Source: Tistlia consotensis USBA 355 (GTDB lineage: Bacteria; Pseudomonadota; Alphaproteobacteria; Kiloniellales; DSM-21159). Taken from it: 64,000 nucleotides of DNA. Under the pieces are notes generated by a model. That model was not told the origin of the DNA. It made no database searches and saw only the letters and a program-made list of their open reading frames with translations. Location: NCBI RefSeq assembly GCF_900177295.1, contig NZ_FWZX01000025.1:49851-113850 (forward strand), read 5' to 3'. Below, piece by piece: positions 25,924 through 33,967 of this stretch. The position numbers were made by a program, and so were the translations under genes. Position 1 is the first letter of the stretch. Each line of letters opens with the position of its first letter.

Positions 25924-26583
25924 TCAGATCAGGCCGTGGCGGCCGGCGAAGGGATCGCGGCCCGGGTCGTCGTGCCAGGTGTATTCGGCCCAGAGCGCGG
26001 CCTGTTCGGCCTGCGCGCGGCCGAGCAGGTCGGCGATCACGGCGAGCGCCATGTCGATGCCGGCCGAAACGCCCGAGGAGCTGTAGAAGCTGCCGTCCTT
26101 GACCCAGCGCGCCTGGCGCACCCAGTGGACCTGCGGCCCCTGGGACTCGACCCAGGCGAAGGCCGCCTTGTTGGTCGTCGCGTGCAGGCCGTCGAGCACA
26201 CCGGCACGGGCCAGGAGCGCGCTGCCGGTGCAGACCGACAGGGTGTGTCCGGCCTTCGGCGCGATGTCGGCGAGCCAGGCCAGGGTCACCGGCTCGTCGA
26301 CCAGGGCGCGCGTGCCGGGCCCGCCGGGCACCAGCAGCAGGTCGGGCGCGGCGATGCCGCCCGGGTTGAGCTCGCTCCAGGCCGCGCCGCCGCTGCAGCC
26401 CTCGCCCCAGGCGACGTCGACCAGGGTGCGCGGGCCGGCGCGACTGGCGACCGGGTCCGAGGTGCGCGACAGGATCTGGATCTCGAAGTGCTCGGTGAAG
26501 AAGCCGAACATCTCGAGCGGCCCGTAGAGATCGAGCAGCTCGAAGCCCGGAAACACCAGGGCGCCGATCGTCTGCTTGGCCAT
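25924..26583 (-). CDS. DJ-1/PfpI-family protein (isonitrile hydratase-like)
   Basis: Cytoplasmic glutamine amidotransferase-like protein of 219 residues. The acidic residue E24 lies in LDLYGPLEMFG, and the nucleophile elbow is SVCTGSALLARAG with C118. This is the arrangement of the ThiJ/isonitrile hydratase branch of DJ-1 proteins. The ATG at 26583 is chosen because GGGGAG precedes it at good spacing; the ATG at 26619 would add 12 charged residues. It probably forms an operon with the isochorismatase-family gene. Confidence 0.86.
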   Translation of the reverse strand: MAKQTIGALVFPGFELLDLYGPLEMFGFFTEHFEIQILSRTSDPVASRAGPRTLVDVAWGEGCSGGAAWSELNPGGIAAPDLLLVPGGPGTRALVDEPVTLAWLADIAPKAGHTLSVCTGSALLARAGVLDGLHATTNKAAFAWVESQGPQVHWVRQARWVKDGSFYSSSGVSAGIDMALAVIADLLGRAQAEQAALWAEYTWHDDPGRDPFAGRHGLI

Positions 26584-26664
26584 GGCGGTCTCCCCGCTGC
26601 GCTTGTCCCCGGGGCCCAAGCATGCGCCGGGATGCGCCCGCGGTCGAGGGGGCAGGAACCGGCG

Positions 26665-28077
26665 TCAGGGCAGCCGGATGCGGGCCTCGAAGCCGTCGCT
26701 GCGGCCGCTCGCCGGCGAGCGCAGCTCGAGGCTGCCGCCGGCCTGCTCCAGGATCGTGCCGGCGATCGCCAGGCCGAGGCCGGAGCCCGAGGTCGTGGCC
26801 CCCGCGCGCTCGAAGCGGGTGCCCAGCTTCGCCAGCCGGTCGGGCGGCACGACAGGCCCGGCGTTGACCACGGCGACGCTGCGGTCGCTGCCGACCGTGA
26901 CCGTCACCGCCTCGTCGGCGCTGCCGTGGCGCAGGGCGTTGTCGATCAGGTTGCGCAGCGCGATGCCGAAGGCGTCGAGGTCGAGCCGCGCGTCGAGCCG
27001 CTCGGGCCCGCCGGGCGCCAGCACCAGCCGTCCGGCGCCGGCCGGCCTGCGGCCGATCTCGTCGACCAGCAGCCGCACGACCGGCAGCAGGTCGGCCTCG
27101 GCGTTGTCGAGGCCGAGGCCGGCCTCGGCGCGGGCCAGCTGCAACAGCTTCTCGACCAGCCCGGAAAGGCCGTGCAGGCTGTCGATCAGGCCGGCGACGC
27201 GCTGCTGCAGCTTCGCGGTGCCCGGAGCGCCGCCCTCCGGCCCCCGCGCGCGCAGCTCGGCGGCGAGGCGCTGGCTCTGGGCCAGGGCGGCGGCGACCGG
27301 GGTGCGCAGCTCATGGGCACTGTTGGCGGCGAAGGCGCGCTCGCCCTCCAGGGTCTGGGAGAGGCGGCCGAGCAGGCGGTTGACGTCGCGGATGATCGCC
27401 TGCAGCTCGCGCGGCAGGCCCTCGTCGGGCAGCGGTGCCAGGTTGCCGCCGCCGCGCGCGTGGATCGCGTCGCGCAGCCGGCCGATCGGCTGCAGGCTGC
27501 CGCGCACCGTCCAGAAGATCGCGCCGGCGGCGAGCGGCACCAGCAGCAGCAGGGGCGCGGCCAGCCAGACGAACAGCTCGCTCATCGCCTCGGTGCGATG
27601 CACCAGCGGCTCGGCGACCTGCAGGGTCAGGCCGCGCGGGCCGCGCTCGCCGTAGACCCTGAGGCCGCCTGCCTCGCCGAAGCCGCGCTGCGGCGCCACC
27701 GGGAAGGGCTCGTGCGGCGCGTCGTGGGAACGCAGCAGCACGTGGCCCGCGGCGTCGCGCAGCTGGTAGATCAGGTACTCCTCGTGCTCGGCCAGGACGG
27801 TGTCCGGCCGGTCGATGGCGCGCTCTTCGTGCTCGTCCCCCGACTCGTTGTGGGACTCGTCGCGCGATTCGTCCCGGTCGGAGCCGCTGTCGCGCAGCTC
27901 GTCGATGGTCAGGGGCAGCAGGCGCTGGGCGGTCTCCTGCAGGGCGCTGTCGAAGATCTCGTCGAGCTCGTCGCGCAGCGCCAGCGCCGAGCCGGCGACG
28001 GCGATCAGCCACAGCGCGCTCAGTCCCAGGGTCAGGCGCCCGACCAGGCGGCGCGACAGGCTGAAGCCGCCGCTCAC
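26665..28077 (-). CDS. Two-component sensor histidine kinase (EnvZ/QseC type)
   Basis: Inner-membrane kinase of 470 residues starting with GTG at 28077, which overlaps the regulator stop (GTGA). A first helix (residues about 13-34) and a second (about 172-197) bracket a periplasmic sensor. That sensor has a striking run of charged residues near 65-85 rich in Asp, Glu, Arg and His. A HAMP-like segment follows, then HisKA with NSAHELRTP (His255) and HATPase_c (NLIDNALRHG, GSGLGLAIAGTILEQ). It is the partner of the OmpR-family regulator upstream and is divergent from PepSY and cytochrome b genes, which suggests an envelope metal or redox signal. Confidence 0.92.
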   Translation of the reverse strand: MSGGFSLSRRLVGRLTLGLSALWLIAVAGSALALRDELDEIFDSALQETAQRLLPLTIDELRDSGSDRDESRDESHNESGDEHEERAIDRPDTVLAEHEEYLIYQLRDAAGHVLLRSHDAPHEPFPVAPQRGFGEAGGLRVYGERGPRGLTLQVAEPLVHRTEAMSELFVWLAAPLLLLVPLAAGAIFWTVRGSLQPIGRLRDAIHARGGGNLAPLPDEGLPRELQAIIRDVNRLLGRLSQTLEGERAFAANSAHELRTPVAAALAQSQRLAAELRARGPEGGAPGTAKLQQRVAGLIDSLHGLSGLVEKLLQLARAEAGLGLDNAEADLLPVVRLLVDEIGRRPAGAGRLVLAPGGPERLDARLDLDAFGIALRNLIDNALRHGSADEAVTVTVGSDRSVAVVNAGPVVPPDRLAKLGTRFERAGATTSGSGLGLAIAGTILEQAGGSLELRSPASGRSDGFEARIRLP

Positions 28078-28781
28078 CGGCTCGCCGTCCCGGGAGCCGG
28101 CTGGCCGGGGGGGGCGTCGCGCGGCTCGAGCGCGAGCTGGTAGCCGAGGCCGCGCTGGGTGCGGATGGCGTCGCGGCCGAGCTTCTTGCGCAGCCGGCTG
28201 ACATGGACCTCGACGCTGTTGCTCTCGATCTCCGAGCCGAAGGCGTAGAGCGTCTCCTCGATCCGCTCCTTGGGAACGACCGCGCCCGGCCGCTGCAGCA
28301 GCTGCTCCAGGATCGCCCACTCGCGCCGGGTCAGCGCGACCTCCTGGCCGTCGCGGGTCAGGCGGCGGGCCGCCCGGTCGATCTCCAGCGGGCCGAGGCG
28401 CATCAGCGGGTTGGGGTTGCCGCCGTAGCGCCGGGCGACGGCGGCGACGCGGGCCGACAGCTCGTCGAGGTCGAAGGGCTTGACCAGGTAGTCGTCGGCC
28501 CCGGCGTTGAGGCCGGCGATGCGGTCGCTGACCTGGTCGCGCGCGGTCAGGATGATCACCGGCCGGGTGTCGCCGGCGCGGCGCAGGGTGCGCAGCAGGT
28601 CCAGGCCGAGGCCGTCGGGCAGGTGCAGGTCGAGCAGCACCAGGTCGTAGTCGACGGCGCGCAGCGCCGCCTCGGCGTCGTCGAGCCGGCCGACGACGTC
28701 GACGGCATGGCCGGCGGCGGCGACCTGCTCGCGCACCGCCTCGGCCAGGCGCGGCTCGTCCTCGATCAGCAGAACCCTCAT
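28074..28781 (-). CDS. OmpR/PhoB-family response regulator
   Basis: Regulator of 235 residues. The receiver has acidic residues E7 and D8, phosphoacceptor D51 (LVLLDLHLPDG), the switch ILTAR and K in LVKPFD near residue 100. The Trans_reg_C winged helix follows (LTRREWAILEQLL, SNSVEVHVSRLRKKLG, IRTQRGLGYQL). It is cotranscribed with the kinase (4-bp overlap). Direct repeats with TCAG cores in the divergent promoter (28866-28890) are likely binding sites for it. Confidence 0.93.
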   Translation of the reverse strand: MRVLLIEDEPRLAEAVREQVAAAGHAVDVVGRLDDAEAALRAVDYDLVLLDLHLPDGLGLDLLRTLRRAGDTRPVIILTARDQVSDRIAGLNAGADDYLVKPFDLDELSARVAAVARRYGGNPNPLMRLGPLEIDRAARRLTRDGQEVALTRREWAILEQLLQRPGAVVPKERIEETLYAFGSEIESNSVEVHVSRLRKKLGRDAIRTQRGLGYQLALEPRDAPPGQPAPGTASR

Positions 28782-28862
28782 AGCCCTTCGTCCTCAAGCA
28801 GACCGGTTGCGCGCGGCACCCCCGTCTTTGACCGCCGCAAGCTTACGCCATGCTGACGAAGA

Positions 28863-28890
28863 TTCTCAGCGGTGGTCAGGCTGCCGTCAG
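28863..28890. promoter_or_regulatory. Phased TCAG half-sites in the divergent promoter, candidate OmpR-family operator
   Basis: TCAG recurs at 28866, 28876 and 28887, spacings of 10 and 11 bp, the last two within TGGTCAG and CCGTCAG. Direct half-sites one helical turn apart are the usual OmpR/PhoB pattern. The site lies between the regulator and the PepSY gene. The decamer CTGCCGTCAG here recurs at 29968. Confidence 0.4.
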
Positions 28891-28978
28891 ACAGCAGCGG
28901 CAGTCTCGCCGCCATCACGGTCGCATCGGCCGGATCCTTCCTCCCCACTCCTTTCCCCAACGAAGATGAGGCAGTTCG

Positions 28979-29263
28979 ATGAGGTATCTTCTCCTGACCA
29001 CCGCTGTCGCCGCGATGACCGCCGTCGGCAGCGGCCTGCTGATGCCGCTGCCGGCCGCCGCCAGCGTGCACTGCACCGCGCCGCAGGGCGAGTGGCAGCC
29101 GGAGGCCGCGCTGCGCCAGCAGCTCGAGGGCCAGGGCTGGCAGATCAAGCGGATCAAGGTCGACGAGGGCTGCTACGAGGTCTACGCCCACGACAAGGCC
29201 GGCAACCGCAAGGAGGTCTACTACGACCCGCGGACCCTGCAGCCGGTCGGCAGCGAGGACTGA
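28979..29263 (+). CDS. Secreted PepSY-domain protein
   Basis: Small periplasmic protein of 94 residues. A signal peptide of about 27 residues ends at AAA before SVHC. The mature part is one PepSY_2-like unit (GEWQPEAALRQQLEGQGW, KRIKVDEGCYEVYAHDKAGN, KEVYYDPRTLQPV) with two cysteines near residues 32 and 65. PepSY proteins are thought to bind or modulate envelope enzymes and sensors. It sits 8 bp before a cytochrome b561-type gene and divergent from a two-component system, a combination seen in other proteobacteria as an envelope redox module. Its start has GATGAGG upstream. Confidence 0.86.
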   Translation: MRYLLLTTAVAAMTAVGSGLLMPLPAAASVHCTAPQGEWQPEAALRQQLEGQGWQIKRIKVDEGCYEVYAHDKAGNRKEVYYDPRTLQPVGSED

Positions 29264-29271
29264 GCGGCGCC

Positions 29272-29877
29272 ATGGGCAGCGTCGCGAGCAGCGTCGCTGG
29301 AGCGGCCGGCGCGAGCCGGCCGCCGCGGAGCGCGGGGAGCCGTGACGGCGTCCGCGTCTGGGACCCCCTGGTGCGGCTCTTCCACTGGAGCCTGGTGCTC
29401 AGCTTCGCGGTCGCCTGGCTGAGCGCCGAGGAGATCCGGGCGCTGCACTACTGGGCCGGCTATGCCGCCGGCGGGCTGATCGCCTTCCGGCTGCTCTGGG
29501 GGCTGGTCGGCCCGCGCCACGCGCGCTTCGCCCGCTTCGTGAAGCGGCCCGCGGCGGTGCGCCGCTACCTCGGCGAGGTCCTGCGCGGCCGCGAGGCGCG
29601 CCACCTCGGCCACAATCCGGCCGGCGGCGCGATGATCGTGGCGCTGCTCGCCAGCATGGCCGGGCTCTGCCTGACCGGCTGGCTGGGCACCACCGACGCC
29701 TTCTGGGGCGTCGACTGGGTCGAAGGCCTGCACGAGGTCCTGGCCAACCTGCTGCTCGGCCTGGTCGGCCTGCATCTCGCCGGCGTCCTGCTGGCCAGCC
29801 TGCGCCATCGGGAGAACCTGGTGCGCGCCATGGTCACGGGCCGCAAGCGGCCGCCGGAGCCGGGCGACGTCCCCTGA
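29272..29877 (+). CDS. Cytochrome b561-type membrane protein
   Basis: Inner-membrane haem b protein of 201 residues with four predicted helices. A 25-residue Ser/Ala/Arg-rich cytoplasmic leader precedes VWDPLVRLFHWSLVLSFAVAW, the conserved first helix with a haem-ligand histidine. Further histidines are in ALHYWAGYAAGGLIAFRLLWG and in VGLHLAGVLLASLRHRENLVRAMVTG, which is the family C-terminal signature. It probably passes electrons between quinone and a periplasmic partner. It follows the PepSY gene by 8 bp and shares its promoter. Confidence 0.88.
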   Translation: MGSVASSVAGAAGASRPPRSAGSRDGVRVWDPLVRLFHWSLVLSFAVAWLSAEEIRALHYWAGYAAGGLIAFRLLWGLVGPRHARFARFVKRPAAVRRYLGEVLRGREARHLGHNPAGGAMIVALLASMAGLCLTGWLGTTDAFWGVDWVEGLHEVLANLLLGLVGLHLAGVLLASLRHRENLVRAMVTGRKRPPEPGDVP

Positions 29878-29892
29878 CGTCCGGCTCCCGCA

Positions 29893-29926
29893 GACGGCGC
29901 CGCCGCTTCCCCCCGGCGGCGCCGTC
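29893..29926 (+). terminator. Hairpin terminator behind the cytochrome b561 gene
   Basis: A 13-bp perfect stem (arm GACGGCGCCGCCG, 29893-29905 with 29914-29926) encloses an 8-base pyrimidine loop 16 bp after the stop codon. The tail is GTCGCC, not a strong T-run. An identical stem recurs at 30077-30109. Confidence 0.65.
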
Positions 29927-29956
29927 GTCGCCCGGCGCCGCCAGCCTGCTGCTAGC

Positions 29957-29977
29957 TTGCCGTCAGCCTGCCGTCAG
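29957..29977 (+). promoter_or_regulatory. Direct repeat of TGCCGTCAG, 11-bp period
   Basis: TTGCCGTCAG (29957-29966) and CTGCCGTCAG (29968-29977) lie 11 bp apart, an OmpR-family-like arrangement. The second decamer is identical to one in the response-regulator promoter at 28881. No ORF starts downstream on the plus strand before the terminator at 30077, so the region may drive a short RNA. Confidence 0.35.
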
Positions 29978-30076
29978 GTAGGCGCTTCAGGCTGGCGCCC
30001 GGGTGGCCGAGCCAAGCGACCACCTCCGGCAGCGATCGGCCGGCGATGCCGGGCAGCCTCCCCTGACTGTCCGGCC

Positions 30077-30109
30077 GACGGCGCCGCCGCACCCCTCGGC
30101 GGCGCCGTC
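30077..30109 (+). terminator. Hairpin terminator, second copy
   Basis: The stem GACGGCGCCGCCG (30077-30089 with 30097-30109) is identical to the one at 29893 but is followed by GTCTTGTCC, a better tail. It lies just beyond the 3' end of the minus-strand secreted-protein gene, so it could serve either strand. Confidence 0.6.
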
Positions 30110-30128
30110 GTCTTGTCCGGCGCGGTCC

Positions 30129-30710
30129 TCAGGGCCGCTGCACCGCGGCCAGCTGCTCGGACCAGTGGTGACCCTCGTTGTCGGACGAACGGTACTTGAC
30201 CGCCCAGCCCAGCGACGGCGCCCACCAGGTCGTCGATCTGCCCTTCCAGCCGCCCTTGTCGGACGTCACGCTCTGCCGGATCACATAGGTCTCGAAGCGG
30301 CCGGCCGGCGTCGTGACCCCCCGCTTGCCGGTGACCTCCAGGTGGTGGCGCCAGACCGGGCCGTCCTTGCCGGCCCGCTGGAGGAAGTCGACGGACTTGC
30401 CGGCCTCGAGCGGCCAGAGCGCACCGTATTTGGCGTGGTCGAAGTCCTGGCCGACGCAGGACCAGCAGGAGGGGTACCAGCCGCGCGCCGGCCCGTCGGT
30501 CCCGCGCCTGAAGCGGGCCTCGCTGCCCTTCGGCGCCAGCACCTCCGTCTTGACCGTCCTGGTCGTGCCGTTGGTCGTCGCGATCCAGGTCATCGTCGTG
30601 CCCGGTGGCGCGTAGGTCGGCCCGGCGGCCGCGGCGGCCGGGACGACCGACGGCGCGGCGAGGGCGAGGCCGGCGACCAGGGCGGCGCCGGTCAGGCTGT
30701 GTCGGAGCAT
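30129..30710 (-). CDS. Secreted protein of unknown function
   Basis: Protein of 193 residues with a clear signal peptide (MLRHSLTGAALVAGLALA, cleavage near the AAAAA run at residues 25-30). The mature part is compact and polar, with a CWSC pair near residue 78 that could form a disulfide or bind a metal. A segment GVTTPAGRFETYVIRQSVT resembles repeated strands of small periplasmic beta proteins. The ATG at 30710 is preferred over 30758 because GGGAG precedes it and it starts the signal peptide. I do not recognise the family. Confidence 0.75.
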   Translation of the reverse strand: MLRHSLTGAALVAGLALAAPSVVPAAAAAGPTYAPPGTTMTWIATTNGTTRTVKTEVLAPKGSEARFRRGTDGPARGWYPSCWSCVGQDFDHAKYGALWPLEAGKSVDFLQRAGKDGPVWRHHLEVTGKRGVTTPAGRFETYVIRQSVTSDKGGWKGRSTTWWAPSLGWAVKYRSSDNEGHHWSEQLAAVQRP

Positions 30711-30861
30711 CGAAATTCTCCCGTGTCGTGGTCGGGTCGCGGCCGGGCGCGCAGGCACCCGGTCGCCCGGCCAACGGACGGGCAGGGCGTTCGTTCCGAA
30801 AAGGTCGGGCTGAAGGGAGCGGGCGGCGACGAGCCCGGCGGCAACGGGCCGGGCGGGGATC

Positions 30862-31290
30862 TCAGTCGGGCAGGGCGAGGCTGCCGTCGTCCGCCAGCGC
30901 GAAGCCGGGGTTCCAGGCGACCTCCCAGAGGTGGCCCTCGGGATCGCGGAAGAAGCCGAACCAGCCGCCCCAGAAGGCCTCGGCGGCCGGCTTCAGGATC
31001 TCGGCGCCGGCCGCCTCGGCCTCGGCCAGCACGGCGGCGACCTCGTCCCTGGTCCGCACGTTGTGGGCCAGCACCACGCCGGCCGGCGGCGCCATCGCCT
31101 CGGCCGGCAGGCCGAGGTCGCGCGCCTGCTCCTCGAGCGGATAGAGCGACAGGCCGAGGCCGCCGGCCTGGAAGAAGGCGACGCCTTCGGCGGCGCGCAC
31201 GCGCTGCGTCCAGCCGAGCCGCTCGTAGAAGGCGGTGGCCCGCGCCAGGTCGCGGACCGCGAGGGTGACCAGGGTGATGCGCGGCTCCAT
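30862..31290 (-). CDS. VOC-family (glyoxalase/bleomycin resistance-like) protein
   Basis: Protein of 142 residues with two betaalphabetabetabeta units. It opens ITLVTLAVRDLARATAFYERLGW and ends FGFFRDPEGHLWEVAWNP, the usual first and last motifs of the family. VOC proteins bind a divalent metal and act as lyases, isomerases, dioxygenases or drug-binding proteins. It is monocistronic as far as can be seen and is the last host-type gene before the phage cassette. Confidence 0.86.
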   Translation of the reverse strand: MEPRITLVTLAVRDLARATAFYERLGWTQRVRAAEGVAFFQAGGLGLSLYPLEEQARDLGLPAEAMAPPAGVVLAHNVRTRDEVAAVLAEAEAAGAEILKPAAEAFWGGWFGFFRDPEGHLWEVAWNPGFALADDGSLALPD

Positions 31291-31434
31291 GACGACAGTC
31301 TAGCGCGGGACAGGACGAGAACAAAGAGGGTCCATTGTCGCACGGCCGCGTTGCGACGCGCAGCCACCTGTTGACAAAATCGCATCGCCGCGTTCGCCGG
31401 CCTGTCCGCCAACCGCCGAGGATGTTCCCGTCGC

Positions 31435-33081
31435 ATGGTCTCTTCCTCCCGCAAGCGTGCCTCCTGCGAGACCAGGCGACCGGCTCCCCTCGAGGCGGCG
31501 CCGCCGGCCGGCGGCGCGGCACCCGAAACCGAAAGCGAGGGCGACGAGGCCCAGGCGACGGCCGTGCTGCTCGAGGCCTGCCGGCGCGATCCGCTGCGCT
31601 GGGTCGAGGAGGCCTTCGCCTGGAACCGCGGCCGTCTGGCCGGTCACGAGGGCCCGCAGCCCTGGCAGCGCGAGCTGCTCGGCCTGGTCCGCGACCGCCT
31701 GGCGGCGCTGCCCGAGCCGCGCCACGAGACGCCCCAGGCAGCGGTCGGGGAGGCCGCCGCCACGACACCCGAGATCGATCCGGTCGAGGAGGCGATCCGC
31801 ATCGCCGTCGCCTCGGGCCACGGCATCGGCAAGTCAGCCTTCGTCGCCTGGCTGATCCTCTGGGCCCTGACCACGCGGCCCGACACCCAGGCGGTGGTCA
31901 CCGCCAACACCGAGACCCAGCTCAGGACCAAGACCTGGGTGCAGCTCGCGACCTGGCACCGGCGCTGCCGCTTCTCCAGGGGCTTCAAGCTCTCCGGCCT
32001 GTCGCTGGCGGCGGCCGACCCGAAGCAGGCGCGGATCTGGCGCTGCGACGCGATTCCCTGGAACGACACCAACCCCGAGGCCTTCGCCGGCCTGCACAAC
32101 CAGGGCGGCCGCATCCTGCTGGTCTTCGACGAGGCCTCGGCGATCCCCGACATCATCTGGGAGACCGCCGAGGGTGCCTTGACCGACCGCGACACCGAGA
32201 TCCTCTGGCTGGTCGCCGGCAATCCGACCAAGGCGACCGGTCGCTTCCGCGAGTGCTTCGGGCGCTACAGCCACCGCTGGGCCTGCCGGCAGATCGACAG
32301 CCGCTCGGTCGGCTTCACCAACAAGGCGCAGATCGGGCAGTGGGTCGAGGACTACGGCGAGGACAGCGACTTCGTGCGCGTCCGGGTGCGCGGCGTCTTC
32401 CCGCGGGTCGGCTCGGCGCAGTTCGTCGCGACCGACCTGGTCGAAGAGGCCCAGGCGCGCGAGGCCGCCCACGGCCTGCAGGACCCGGTGGTCGTCGGCG
32501 TCGACGTCGCGCGCTATGGCGGCGACGAGACGGTGATCGCGATCCGCGTCGGCCGCGACGCCCGCACCCATCCCTGGATCCCGCTGCGCGGCCTCGATTC
32601 CATGCAGGTCGCCGCGCGGGTCGTCGAGGTCGTGCGGCGCCTCAGGCCCGACGCCGTGGTCGTCGACGGCGGCGGCGTCGGGGCTGGCGTGATCGACCGG
32701 CTGCGCGAGATTGGCCATCCGGTGACCGAGGCCAACTTCGGCGGCCGTGCCGACGACCCGCGCGTCTATGCCGACAAGGGCGCGGAGATGTGGGGCCGGC
32801 TCAGGGACTGGCTGGCCGGCGGCGCGCTGCCGGAGGACCCGCTGCTGCGCGATCAGCTGATCGGCCGCGAGTACGGCTACAGCCCGACCCTGCAGATCAA
32901 GCTCGAGCGCAAGCAGGACATGAAGGCGCGCGGCCTCGCCTCGCCGGACCGCGCCGACGCCCTGGCCCTGACCTTCTGGGCCGAGTGGGGCGCCCGCGAT
33001 CCCGCGGCGCTCGATCCGTCTTTCGGTTCGGGCGGCCGCCACGGCGGCCTGAAGGCCGACTGGAACCCCTTCGAGGACTGA
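31435..33081 (+). CDS. Phage terminase large subunit
   Basis: DNA-packaging motor of 548 residues. The ATPase domain has Walker A SGHGIGKS near residues 126-134 and Walker B ILLVFDEAS near residue 238, with a coupling motif region WLVAGNPTKATG. The nuclease domain has VVGVDVARYGGDET near residue 352, VVVDGGGVGAGVID near residue 410 and a final acidic site SPDRADALAL near residue 506. It is complete. A TTGACA box at 31371 may be the -35 of the cassette promoter, but no good -10 follows. No small terminase gene is evident upstream. Confidence 0.92.
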   Translation: MVSSSRKRASCETRRPAPLEAAPPAGGAAPETESEGDEAQATAVLLEACRRDPLRWVEEAFAWNRGRLAGHEGPQPWQRELLGLVRDRLAALPEPRHETPQAAVGEAAATTPEIDPVEEAIRIAVASGHGIGKSAFVAWLILWALTTRPDTQAVVTANTETQLRTKTWVQLATWHRRCRFSRGFKLSGLSLAAADPKQARIWRCDAIPWNDTNPEAFAGLHNQGGRILLVFDEASAIPDIIWETAEGALTDRDTEILWLVAGNPTKATGRFRECFGRYSHRWACRQIDSRSVGFTNKAQIGQWVEDYGEDSDFVRVRVRGVFPRVGSAQFVATDLVEEAQAREAAHGLQDPVVVGVDVARYGGDETVIAIRVGRDARTHPWIPLRGLDSMQVAARVVEVVRRLRPDAVVVDGGGVGAGVIDRLREIGHPVTEANFGGRADDPRVYADKGAEMWGRLRDWLAGGALPEDPLLRDQLIGREYGYSPTLQIKLERKQDMKARGLASPDRADALALTFWAEWGARDPAALDPSFGSGGRHGGLKADWNPFED

Positions 33082-33093
33082 TCGGAGACATCG

Positions 33094-33405
33094 ATGTGCT
33101 TCTTCTCCAGCCCCTCGGCTCCGGCGGTGCCGGCCGTTCCGGCCCCGCCACCGCCGCCGCCACCACCCCCGCCGCCGCCCAGCCCGCAGGTCGAGAGCCG
33201 GCGCGACGAGCCGGCCAACCAGCAGCTCGCCGAGCGGCCGCGCGAGGCGCCGCGCCCGGTCAGCCAGGCCCAGAAGGCGGCGCGCCAGGACGAGCGCCGC
33301 ACCGCCCTGGTCGCGACCAGCCCGGCCAAGGCGACGATCCTGACCTCCGGCCAGGGCGTGCTGTCCGCAGGCAACACCGCCAAGCGCACGCTGCTCGGCG
33401 GATGA
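33094..33405 (+). CDS. Small phage protein with polyproline tract
   Basis: Protein of 103 residues: MCFFSS start, Val/Pro/Ala stretch, twelve consecutive prolines, then a charged, Gln-rich segment. It ends GNTAKRTLLGG. The next gene ends in the nearly identical GNSAKKTLLGG, so the two are a paralogous pair with a shared C-terminal tag. Such small proteins with a TLLG ending occur between terminase and portal in podoviral clusters. Function unknown; a virion or packaging accessory role is inferred. Confidence 0.75.
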   Translation: MCFFSSPSAPAVPAVPAPPPPPPPPPPPPSPQVESRRDEPANQQLAERPREAPRPVSQAQKAARQDERRTALVATSPAKATILTSGQGVLSAGNTAKRTLLGG

Positions 33406-33418
33406 GGGAGACGAGGTG

Positions 33419-33829
33419 ATGTGCATGGCGCCCCGCGTGCCGACGGCTCCGGCCCCGCGCAACGTGCTGCAGATCTACGGCCGCACGCTCGACCTCGACA
33501 AGCAGACCGACCGCCTCGACTACCAGAACCTGCAGCGCCTGGAGGCCGAGGGCAGGATCGACCGCTGGGGGCGCGAGATCGCGCAGCCGGCGTCGGCTCA
33601 GGGGGCTTCGCCGGCGGCCTCGTCGTCGTCGTCCGGCGGCGAGACGGCTCCCCAGGCCGGCAGCGTCGCCCAGAAGGCCGAGCCGCCCCGCGACGTCACC
33701 GAGGGCGAGAAGCAGGCCCGGCGCAAGACCGCCGGCCAGGCCCGCGTCGCCGGCCGCTCGCCCGCGATCGCAGCCGGCAGCCGGCTCGGCCAGGGCAACA
33801 GCGCCAAGAAGACCCTGCTGGGCGGGTGA
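33419..33829 (+). CDS. Small phage protein sharing a C-terminal motif with its neighbour
   Basis: Protein of 136 residues. The N-terminal half (APRNVLQIYGRTLDLDKQTDRLDYQNL) is probably helical, followed by a Ser/Ala-rich linker and the ending GNSAKKTLLGG shared with the preceding protein. An alternative GTG lies three bases upstream. It is followed by a 138-bp gap that contains a long palindrome before the portal gene. Function unknown. Confidence 0.72.
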   Translation: MCMAPRVPTAPAPRNVLQIYGRTLDLDKQTDRLDYQNLQRLEAEGRIDRWGREIAQPASAQGASPAASSSSSGGETAPQAGSVAQKAEPPRDVTEGEKQARRKTAGQARVAGRSPAIAAGSRLGQGNSAKKTLLGG

Positions 33830-33850
33830 GGTCCGTGCCCGGTCCGCCCC

Positions 33851-33930
33851 ACCCTTCGACAGGCTCAGGGTGAAGCGGATTTCTTGGTGGAGTTCACAAG
33901 ATTCGCTTCGTCCTGAGCCTGTCGAAGGGC
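33851..33930. repeat. Long inverted repeat of the CTTCGACAGGCTCAGG family
   Basis: Arms of about 30 bp (33851-33880 with 33901-33930) enclose a 20-base loop in the gap before the portal gene. The arms contain CCCTTCGACAGGCTCAGG and GAAGCG, clearly related to the palindromes at 63115-63217 and 63534-63619. This is a dispersed extragenic palindrome lying inside the phage cassette. Confidence 0.8.
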
Positions 33931-33967
33931 GGAGCGAAAAGGGCACCGGCCCCGCGAAAGGACCCCG

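Noticed and set aside
26665..28797. 710-residue frame joining kinase and regulator regions
   Set aside because: The upstream part is an out-of-frame reading of the response-regulator gene; the GTG at 28077 overlapping its stop is the natural kinase start.
30000..30060. GGGTGGCCGAG-like stretch reminiscent of a tRNA D-arm
   Set aside because: No acceptor stem, T arm or CCA end can be formed around it.
31291..31434. Attachment site or small terminase gene before the phage cassette
   Set aside because: No ORF of suitable size and no direct repeat shared with the downstream boundary at 47809-47832 could be found by eye.
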